DNA from: Bacteroidia bacterium
GTDB lineage: Bacteria > Bacteroidota > Bacteroidia > Bacteroidales > Prolixibacteraceae
Direction of reading: 5' to 3'
Assembly: GCA_025358395.1 (NCBI GenBank)
Contig: JANYJT010000235.1
Span: 1-5,023 of the forward strand
Length of the DNA stretch: 5,023 nucleotides
Position 1 is the first letter of the stretch. Each line of letters begins with the position of its first letter. Below the pieces are notes generated by a model. That model did no database searches, had not been told where the DNA came from, and saw only the letters and a program-made list of their open reading frames with translations. Positions 1 to 5,023 of this stretch are shown piece after piece. The position numbers were made by a program, and so were the translations under genes.

Positions 1-2
1 AA

Positions 3-2432
3 AATTTACTTGCCCTTGCCTGGGGTATTGTAAAAGAACCCATGTTCTTGCTCCTGGTTGCCTGCGGTTCACTCTACCTGGTATTAGGTGATGTGCAGGA
101 AGGACTGATGTTGCTGGGATTCGTCTTTGTGATCATGGGTATCGAATTTTACCAGGAGAAAAAGACAGAAAAAGCGCTGGACGCCTTGAAAGATCTGGCT
201 AGCCCCCGCGCGTTGGTGATTCGTGATGGTGTTGAAAAACGAATTGCAGGGAGAGAAGTCGTTACTGATGATCTGGTTGTTTTGCAGGAAGGAGACCGTG
301 TACCGGCAGATGCGACAGTCCTGTATTCTGTGAACCTGATGGCAGATGAATCGCTCCTGACCGGAGAGTCCGTTCCGGTAAGCAAGTCCGAATGGAATGG
401 GACTGATATTTATACTCAGCCCGGTGGTGATGAGCTGCCCTTCGTGTATTCAGGATCCATGATCGTTCAGGGGAACGGGATGGTTAGAGTTACCGCCATC
501 GGCTCCAATACTGAAATCGGGAAGATCGGAAAGGCACTTGATTCGGTTATTGAAGAACCTACCAAACTCAAGACTGAGATGTCCATCCTGGTAAGGAGGC
601 TGGCCATCATAGGTGTTTCACTTTGTTTGGTGGTTGTTGTCGTTTTCACGCTCACCCGCGGCAATTTGCTGCAAGGATTTCTTGCGGGAATAACTTTGGC
701 AATGGCTATGCTTCCTGAGGAATTCCCGGTAGTGCTTACCATTTTTATGGCTCTTGGAGCTTGGAGGATGTCTAAGAAAAATGTCCTTACCAGGAAACCA
801 TCGGCTATAGAGACCCTGGGTTCCGCAACGGTTCTCTGCACCGACAAAACCGGCACCCTGACGCAGAACAAGATGACAGTTAGCAGATTATACGATGGTC
901 ACAACTTCCATAAAGTCAATGATTCAACGGCTTTCCCTGAAGAGTTTCATGAGATCATCGAATACGGCATCCTTTCCAGTCAGAACAACCCATTCGACCC
1001 GATGGAAAAAGCCATCACCTCCATGGGTGAAGTATTTCTGAAAGACACGGAGCATATCCATACCGACTGGCAGATGGTGAAAGAGTATCCATTGTCGAAA
1101 GAACTCCTGGCTATGTCGCGCGTTTTCTCCAATTCCGGGAACCAGCAGAAGACGATAGCTGCGAAAGGTGCACCAGAGGCAATTTTCGATCTTTGTCACC
1201 TGTCTATTGAACAGAAAACAGCTTATGAGGTCGAGATTTCCGGGATGGCATCCGAGGGATTAAGGGTTCTTGGGGTAGCGAAATCCATGATTGGGAATGA
1301 GACCTTGCCTAGCATCCAGCATGATTTTGAATTTGAATTTATTGGGCTGATTGCCCTGTCGGATCCCATCCGGCCGACCGTTCCGGACGCTGTGGCAGAA
1401 TGTTACAAGGCAGGCATCAGGGTGATAATGATCACTGGGGATTATCCTGTAACAGCCATGAATATTGCCAGGGAGATCGGACTGAAGAACTCTGGCGTAG
1501 CCATCAGCGGATCTGAGTTACACGCCATGTCGGAAGAGGAATTGTGCAAACGGATCCGGGAGGTGAATATTTTTGCCCGGGTTGTGCCGGAGCAGAAACT
1601 GAAAATCGTTAATGCCCTGAAACGAAACAATGAAATAGTAGCCATGACAGGTGATGGGGTGAATGATGCCCCAGCATTGAAGGCTGCTCACATCGGAATT
1701 GCAATGGGTGAAAAAGGAACCGACGTAGCCCGGGAAGCCTCATCTTTGGTGCTGATGGATGACAATTTTGCTTCTATTGTCGGAGCGGTGAAAATGGGTA
1801 GACGCATCTTCGACAACCTTCAAAAAGCATTGGCCTATATCTTTGCCATTCATGTTCCTATTGCCGGATTATCCCTAATCCCAGTGTTCTTTTCCAACCT
1901 GCCGCTGATACTTTGGCCGGTTCATATTGTCTTCTTAGAGCTGATTATCGATCCGGCTTGCTCTATTATTTTCGAAGCCGAAAAGGAAGAGCGGAATGTG
2001 ATGGACCGGCCGCCCAAAGCCTTTGATGATCCTTTTTTCGGGGCAAAAAAGATATGGCTCAGCTGTTCACAAGGAATTGGAATTTTGGTCATTGTCTTTG
2101 CAGTTTACCTCGTTGGATTGAAGATGAATTACTCTGAAAAAGAGATTCGGGCGCTGGCTTTTACCACCCTGATTGCAGCAAATATTGCCGTGATTCTTTC
2201 CAACCGTTCATGGTCAAGGAATATTTTTCAGATATTGCTCTCGACGAATAAGACTGTAAAATGGGTAGTTGGAGGAGCCACCGGATTTTTGCTTCTAACC
2301 CTGAATGTCCCTTTCCTCCTGGACCTGTTCCTTTTTGAGCGGATCAGTCTTAAAGAGGCAATATTTTGCGTCCTGGCGGGTGCATCCAGCATTATCTGGT
2401 TCGAATTTTATAAGATACTCAGAGTCAAATGA
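3..2432 (+). CDS. P2-type cation-transporting ATPase (5'-partial)
   Basis: This is an inner-membrane pump that couples ATP hydrolysis to cation transport. The frame is open to the left edge: 13 codons precede the ATG at 42 and include the typical pre-M1 stretch ending KEP. The true start is therefore upstream and perhaps 40-60 residues are missing. Numbering from that ATG, the actuator-domain TGES is at 107-110, M3/M4 lie at about 187-237 with PEEFP at 225-229, and the phosphorylated aspartate is D268 in DKTGTLT. Nucleotide-binding KGAPE is at 375-379, TGD at 465-467 and TGDGVNDAP at 536-544. Six C-terminal membrane segments follow at about 591-617, 620-645, 671-693, 702-721, 739-765 and 770-793. 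The 10-helix plan and lack of CPC or metal-binding domains place it in the Ca/Mg-type (COG0474, PacL/MgtA-like) group rather than the heavy-metal P1B group. M4 has PEEFP instead of the PEGLP of calcium pumps, so the ion cannot be named. The family is certain and the substrate is unknown. Confidence 0.95.
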   Translation, partial: NLLALAWGIVKEPMFLLLVACGSLYLVLGDVQEGLMLLGFVFVIMGIEFYQEKKTEKALDALKDLASPRALVIRDGVEKRIAGREVVTDDLVVLQEGDRVPADATVLYSVNLMADESLLTGESVPVSKSEWNGTDIYTQPGGDELPFVYSGSMIVQGNGMVRVTAIGSNTEIGKIGKALDSVIEEPTKLKTEMSILVRRLAIIGVSLCLVVVVVFTLTRGNLLQGFLAGITLAMAMLPEEFPVVLTIFMALGAWRMSKKNVLTRKPSAIETLGSATVLCTDKTGTLTQNKMTVSRLYDGHNFHKVNDSTAFPEEFHEIIEYGILSSQNNPFDPMEKAITSMGEVFLKDTEHIHTDWQMVKEYPLSKELLAMSRVFSNSGNQQKTIAAKGAPEAIFDLCHLSIEQKTAYEVEISGMASEGLRVLGVAKSMIGNETLPSIQHDFEFEFIGLIALSDPIRPTVPDAVAECYKAGIRVIMITGDYPVTAMNIAREIGLKNSGVAISGSELHAMSEEELCKRIREVNIFARVVPEQKLKIVNALKRNNEIVAMTGDGVNDAPALKAAHIGIAMGEKGTDVAREASSLVLMDDNFASIVGAVKMGRRIFDNLQKALAYIFAIHVPIAGLSLIPVFFSNLPLILWPVHIVFLELIIDPACSIIFEAEKEERNVMDRPPKAFDDPFFGAKKIWLSCSQGIGILVIVFAVYLVGLKMNYSEKEIRALAFTTLIAANIAVILSNRSWSRNIFQILLSTNKTVKWVVGGATGFLLLTLNVPFLLDLFLFERISLKEAIFCVLAGASSIIWFEFYKILRVK

Positions 2433-2434
2433 AT

Positions 2435-4120
2435 TTACTTTTCGGTAATTACCTTTCCGTGTAATAACACCGGATTCTTGCCTTCCTGATTAATTCTCAC
2501 CGTAATAATATACTCTTTACCCTTTTCGAATAATTTTCCACAGGTCATTTGAACCACGGCCTTTTGATAGGGTTTCAGTACAGGAATTTTTCCGTTGGAG
2601 ATTTCAGTTCCTTTTCCTTCAGTCATGTTGAAAACTTGTAAACTGGCTGATTTTGAGGTAATCAGTCCGAAGTTCTGTACCTCCACCTGGAGGTCGTAAC
2701 CATCTGTTTTAACTTTAAATTCTGGCAGACAAGCAGAGAGAATGGGTTCATTGAAAATGACCCATGGCAGCCTTGCATAACCAAAAAGTAGCTTCCCGGT
2801 AGTGGTCTTTCCAAATAGTTTGGCAGAGAATTCATCTTCCGCGAATTGAATTCCTGTTCCGTCAAAAGTGACAATCAGGTCTTTGCCTGATTTTTCGGAT
2901 TTCAGTACTTTGCCTCCCCTGCCGTAGTTGACGTTATCCGGATCGCCGAAGATCAGGGAATTCAAATCGATGTCTTTCTGAGGATTAAAATCCTGTTCAG
3001 CGGAGATTTTGACCCGGAAGGTCTTGCTTGTGGGGGTTTTGTCCAAAATGTTCAGTAAACGACCTGCAGTCAACGGAATGCAAATATTTTTTGAACTGTG
3101 GTTATCGCTGGCCTGATCGAATTTTTTCTCTACATCGATTACCGCAAAATTACCCTGAACAGCCCGGCCGTACTGGTCCTGGAATATCTTCAGCCGTTCA
3201 TATTTCCACCATCCCTCGACTTTCCCATCCGGGTGCCTCGAAACTCCTGGCACGTAAGCTTCACCAGCTTCCACTTTCCAGGTTACTCCATCTTTAGAAC
3301 GGAGGTAGAAAGCGATCCTGCCCAGCCAGTCGTTGACGATGAGGTTATACTGAATATTATCCCGCCAAACGACAGGATCTTCGAATCTGCCTTCGATAGC
3401 AGGATAGGCTCTTTGGGGTATTATTTTCCTATCGGCTGAAAGCCTTGTACCGGTAACCTGATTATAAGCGGAGAGCCCCGTCTCACTGAACCATTGTCCG
3501 CCACCCCGGCAAATCATCAGATAGGATCCATCTTCCCTTTGTGCGAAGGTGAAGTTGGAGTTGCCTTCGATCAACTTACGGTCGCGGTTCAGAAATTCGA
3601 ACTTACTGTATTTCCAGGGACCGTTGCAGCCATCTGCGATATAGTAACCGTCGATGACATAGAGCACATACCTCCCGTCCTTCAACCGGAAAACCTCCGG
3701 ATTATGACCCTTTCCGATGGTGTCTTTGACTACAAATGGTCCGTAGGAGTTATCCGAGACCGCGTTAAAGACAATAGAGCCAGGCCAGGTGGCATGGCCT
3801 TTCGAGGAACTTTCCAGCCATCCGCAGACGAACAGGTGGTACTTTTTGTCTTCACAAAACTTGATGTTACCGCCCCAGAAGGACCATTTTCTGTTTTCGA
3901 TGCCATTGGCGGTATATCTTGGAACGACGGCCGGGTCACCCCAGGTGTTGGAGGTTAATTCTCCGACGGCGGGCATCGGCAGGAACCGGTCCATAAACCG
4001 TCCGCCAAAAATCAGGTTATTCCACTCAGCCGGTCGTGGACGTTCGGTGACCTGTGCTTTCATGGTAATGGAATAAGTTATAAACAGCAAAAAGGCGATT
4101 GTAAAAATGGATCTTTTCAT
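2435..4120 (-). CDS. Exported GH43/GH117-like beta-propeller glycosidase-family protein
   Basis: This is a probable secreted or periplasmic carbohydrate-active protein of 561 residues. The ATG at 4120 is preferred over the in-frame ATG at 4141 because it gives a classical signal peptide at once: MKRS, a hydrophobic core at 5-19, and a likely cleavage near A22/Q23. It also leaves about 30 bases of leader after the predicted promoter. Residues about 36-330 show repeated blade motifs of a five-bladed propeller: WSFWGGN at 79-85, GHNPE at 138-142, DGRYVLYV at 148-155, FAQREDGSYLM at 192-202 and FEDPVVW at 246-252. Residues about 345-450 look like a beta-sandwich, and about 465-545 like a CARDB- or Fn3-type domain. 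The blade patterns fit the GH43/GH62/GH117 superfamily. However, no acidic residue sits in the first-blade motif where GH43 keeps its general base, so the catalytic set and substrate are unassigned. No SusC/SusD pair or other polysaccharide genes are visible here. The gene appears monocistronic and converges on the ATPase gene. Confidence 0.85.
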   Translation of the reverse strand: MKRSIFTIAFLLFITYSITMKAQVTERPRPAEWNNLIFGGRFMDRFLPMPAVGELTSNTWGDPAVVPRYTANGIENRKWSFWGGNIKFCEDKKYHLFVCGWLESSSKGHATWPGSIVFNAVSDNSYGPFVVKDTIGKGHNPEVFRLKDGRYVLYVIDGYYIADGCNGPWKYSKFEFLNRDRKLIEGNSNFTFAQREDGSYLMICRGGGQWFSETGLSAYNQVTGTRLSADRKIIPQRAYPAIEGRFEDPVVWRDNIQYNLIVNDWLGRIAFYLRSKDGVTWKVEAGEAYVPGVSRHPDGKVEGWWKYERLKIFQDQYGRAVQGNFAVIDVEKKFDQASDNHSSKNICIPLTAGRLLNILDKTPTSKTFRVKISAEQDFNPQKDIDLNSLIFGDPDNVNYGRGGKVLKSEKSGKDLIVTFDGTGIQFAEDEFSAKLFGKTTTGKLLFGYARLPWVIFNEPILSACLPEFKVKTDGYDLQVEVQNFGLITSKSASLQVFNMTEGKGTEISNGKIPVLKPYQKAVVQMTCGKLFEKGKEYIITVRINQEGKNPVLLHGKVITEK

Positions 4121-4155
4121 TAGGTAAAGTGTTACTGACATAGAAATGTGTTGTC

Positions 4156-4182
4156 CAAAATTAGGAAAATATCGTTTCGCAA
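4156..4182 (-). promoter_or_regulatory. Bacteroidetes-type promoter for the propeller-protein gene
   Basis: Read on the minus strand, TAATTTTG at 4163-4156 matches the Bacteroidetes -7 consensus TAnnTTTG. A TTG at 4182-4180 lies 16 bases upstream, a little shorter than the usual spacing for the -33 element. The expected transcription start near 4150 gives a leader of about 30 bases to the ATG at 4120 and only about 10 bases to the alternative ATG at 4141. The match to the -7 element is direct; the start site is inferred. Confidence 0.5.
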
Positions 4183-4199
4183 TGAGATAAGTTACGAGT

Positions 4200-4262
4200 T
4201 CAATTTACAGCTTTGAAGGAATACCTTTCACTCGCTATTGTCCTGAAAATAGGGTAAATTGA
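4200..4262. repeat. Spaced inverted repeat in the divergent intergenic region
   Basis: TCAATTTAC at 4200-4208 is exactly complementary to GTAAATTGA at 4254-4262, giving 9-bp arms separated by 45 bases. The loop contains a weaker small hairpin (AAGG-AATA-CCTT at about 4216-4227). It lies between the two divergent promoters. It may be a paired regulator site, a vestige of a small mobile element or chance in AT-rich DNA. No role can be assigned. Confidence 0.4.
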
Positions 4263-4289
4263 GAATACATATCTGGGATGTAAATAAAA

Positions 4290-4320
4290 TTGGAAATAGT
4301 AAACTAATTAGTTAACTTTG
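4290..4320 (+). promoter_or_regulatory. Bacteroidetes-type promoter of the toxin-antitoxin locus
   Basis: TTG at 4290-4292 and TAACTTTG at 4313-4320 are separated by 20 bases. This is a very good match to the Bacteroidetes TTG / TAnnTTTG promoter pattern and better than the one serving the opposite gene. Transcription is expected to begin at about 4326-4329, right at the beginning of the toxin remnant, so this promoter would now drive mainly the antitoxin at 4473. It overlaps the palindrome at 4298-4317. Confidence 0.65.
4298..4317. promoter_or_regulatory. Palindromic operator candidate over the toxin-antitoxin promoter
   Basis: The 20-bp segment is an inverted repeat in which 9 of 10 symmetric base pairs match. 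The central 12 bases, AACTAATTAGTT at 4302-4313, form a perfect palindrome. AGT at 4298-4300 and ACT at 4315-4317 extend it past one mismatched pair (4301/4314). It fills the spacer and the first five bases of the -7 element, so a bound dimer would block RNA polymerase. HigA-type antitoxins repress their own promoters through such sites, so autorepression by the downstream antitoxin is the natural inference. Confidence 0.55.
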
Positions 4321-4329
4321 CAAACGCAC

Positions 4330-4452
4330 AGGAGGATCATTGCTTATAAAGATGATTTTGTAAATTTTTATCAATCGCAAGATCCTAAAATTCAGGAAAA
4401 GATTGAATATGTGATTGACTTGGTGAGATTTGAAAAACGATTACATGTTTGA
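4330..4452 (+). pseudogene. higB: Degraded HigB/RelE-like toxin remnant
   Basis: This frame encodes 40 residues beginning RRIIAYKDDFVNFYQSQ and ending EKRLHV before a TGA at 4450-4452. It resembles the N-terminal third of Bacteroidetes HigB-type mRNA-interferase toxins (RelE/ParE superfamily, Gp49-like, usually about 110 residues). No ATG, GTG or usable TTG precedes it in frame after the stop at 4309. The only in-frame TTG lies inside the promoter, and ACG at 4324 could be a mutated ATG. A shift of frame near 4441-4449 allows about eight more toxin-like residues (LKNLEKHK). These run straight into the antitoxin ATG, which suggests a frameshift plus loss of the middle and C-terminal parts. The catalytic C-terminal region of the toxin is absent, so it should be inactive. 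The family call rests on recalled sequence resemblance and on the adjacent antitoxin. Confidence 0.65.
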
Positions 4453-4472
4453 AAAATTTAGAGAAGCATAAA

Positions 4473-4763
4473 ATGAATAACATAACTGATTTTGAGGACC
4501 TATTAAAGGGGAAATACGGTGAAAAGGGCTCTCCTGAAAGGGACAAATTCGATGCAGATTCCCTCGCATTCAGATTAGGTGTTATGCTAAAAGATGCAAG
4601 AAAAGAAGCCAATATTACCCAGGAACAGTTGGCAGAAAAGACCGGTACGAAAAAGAGTTACATTTCGAGAATTGAAAAGGGACAAAGTGACATTCAAATT
4701 TCAACCTATTATAAATTAGTCGAGGTCGGGCTTGAAAAGCATTTATTAATCTCAATTAGTTAG
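4473..4763 (+). CDS. higA: HigA-type antitoxin, Cro/C1 helix-turn-helix regulator
   Basis: This 96-residue protein is a probable antitoxin and transcriptional repressor. Residues about 36-90 form an HTH_3 (Cro/C1-type) domain. The helix-turn-helix is at about 49-69, with TQEQLAEKTG as the first helix and turn and KKSYISRIEKG as the recognition helix. SDIQIST follows it, typical of HigA-like proteins. The N-terminal part (DFEDLL, KYGEKGSPERD) fits Bacteroidetes antitoxins of this class, which neutralise a HigB toxin encoded just upstream. The ATG at 4473 is chosen because MNNITDF is the usual beginning. A TTG at 4449 in the same frame would add eight residues that look like toxin remnant. A weak purine-rich AGAGAAG ends 6 bases before the ATG. 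Expression probably comes from the promoter at 4290-4320 and is self-repressed at the palindrome there. The open reading frame is intact although the toxin is broken, making it a solitary antitoxin. Confidence 0.85.
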   Translation: MNNITDFEDLLKGKYGEKGSPERDKFDADSLAFRLGVMLKDARKEANITQEQLAEKTGTKKSYISRIEKGQSDIQISTYYKLVEVGLEKHLLISIS

Positions 4764-4780
4764 GGTCCGTCTGTAAACTA
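4764..4780. mobile_element. Possible insertion-sequence end beside the antitoxin stop codon
   Basis: GGTCCGTCTGTAAACTA begins immediately after the antitoxin stop codon, and transposase-like coding sequence pointing toward it lies 58 bases further on. Its look (GGGTCCGTCTGT if the last base of the stop codon is included) is that of an insertion-sequence terminal repeat. The partner end would be beyond the right edge, so this cannot be tested here. The remaining bases 4781-4837 hold T-rich sequence with no gene or hairpin terminator that I can support. Confidence 0.2.
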
Positions 4781-4837
4781 TCAATTTTTTCAATTCTTTT
4801 TGAACGAGAGCGCCCATGCTTTTGGTGAAGGTAGTGT

Positions 4838-5023
4838 TTAATTGTGTCGGGATCGTAAATTTACCATTTGCTCCCCAGAAATGTTAATATCTTCCTTCAA
4901 ATTGTTGATATCCAATGATTCGTAGATTGAAAACAATTTTTGATCATTCGGGACGTTCTCTCCTGTGATCTGTTTCCGGTAAGCCATACTGTAAACTTGT
5001 TCCATTGTTGGAATCAATGCTTG
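4838..5023 (-). pseudogene. Transposase fragment, ISNCY-like (partial, decayed)
   Basis: Read leftward from the right edge, a single frame stays open for 61 codons to a TAA at 4840-4838. It contains TMEQVYSMAYRKQ followed by GENVPNDQKLFSIYE, which resembles the conserved stretch of ISNCY-type transposases (pattern GE-VPN-EK-FSIFE followed by HTD). Here the expected HT is replaced: the frame reads SLDI, and the later part aligns only loosely (SGEQMVNL where the family has a GHKVNL-like run). It then stops early, whereas the family continues for well over 100 residues. The 5' part of the gene lies off the window. I infer an inactive, decayed insertion-sequence remnant. The family name rests on memory of the motif and could be wrong. 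Confidence 0.4.

Noticed and set aside
149..1645. Several minus-strand open frames inside the ATPase gene
   Set aside because: They are antisense to a strongly conserved ATPase sequence with all catalytic motifs, and their translations look like non-coding shadows.
3494..3958. Long plus-strand open frame of 154 codons opposite the propeller gene
   Set aside because: It lies wholly within the minus-strand gene, whose signal peptide and propeller motifs are convincing. The plus-strand translation shows no recognisable domain.
4330..4342. AGGAGG at 4330-4335 as a Shine-Dalgarno sequence for a start at TTG 4340
   Set aside because: The TTG frame is out of register with the toxin remnant and gives no recognisable protein. 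The AGGAGG is better read as the two arginine codons beginning the remnant.
4385..4612. Minus-strand open frame across the toxin remnant and antitoxin
   Set aside because: It is antisense to the HigA-type coding sequence and shows no domain or promoter of its own.
4781..4800. T-rich run after the antitoxin as a possible terminator
   Set aside because: There is no GC-rich stem directly before the T runs, so a rho-independent terminator is not supported.
4771..4997. Direct repeat CTGTAAACT at 4771-4779 and 4989-4997
   Set aside because: It is only 9 bases with no extension on either side. The right copy lies inside the transposase-like frame, so it is most likely chance.
1..5023. CRISPR array, tRNA, rRNA or riboswitch
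   Set aside because: No regularly spaced repeats, tRNA-like cloverleaf or known structured RNA motif was seen on either strand by eye.

Overview
The window looks like a chromosomal segment of a Bacteroidota (Bacteroidetes) bacterium. Both promoters that can be recognised fit the Bacteroidetes pattern (TTG, a spacer, then TAnnTTTG). The genes lack strong Shine-Dalgarno sequences. The secreted glycosidase-like protein, the HigA-type antitoxin and the transposase fragment all resemble proteins I associate with this phylum. These assignments come from reading the sequence and from family knowledge; no search was run.

Layout. (1) Positions 3-2432, plus strand: the 3' 809 codons of a P2-type cation-transporting ATPase. 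Its N-terminus lies off the left edge. (2) Positions 2435-4120, minus strand: an exported five-bladed beta-propeller protein of the GH43/GH117-like glycosidase superfamily, with two C-terminal beta-rich domains. It converges on the ATPase gene with only 2 bases between the stop codons. (3) Positions 4121-4329: an AT-rich intergenic region holding back-to-back promoters, a spaced inverted repeat, and a 20-bp near-perfect palindrome placed over the rightward promoter. (4) Positions 4330-4763, plus strand: a degraded HigB/RelE-like toxin gene (about 40 codons, no start codon, early stop) followed by an intact HigA-type Cro/C1 helix-turn-helix antitoxin. (5) Positions 4764-5023: the decayed end of a transposase gene on the minus strand, running off the right edge.

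How the parts relate. The ATPase (membrane ion transport) and the exported glycosidase-like protein have no evident functional link. The right-hand 700 bases are a small accessory patch, a toxin-antitoxin locus that lost its toxin next to insertion-sequence debris. The antitoxin seems to keep its own promoter and a plausible autoregulatory operator, so it may persist as a solitary regulator or anti-addiction gene. I see no convincing new multi-gene system. The most interesting points are the solitary antitoxin with its preserved operator, the unusual M4/M6 ion-site signature of the ATPase, and the propeller protein whose catalytic residues do not match classical GH43.
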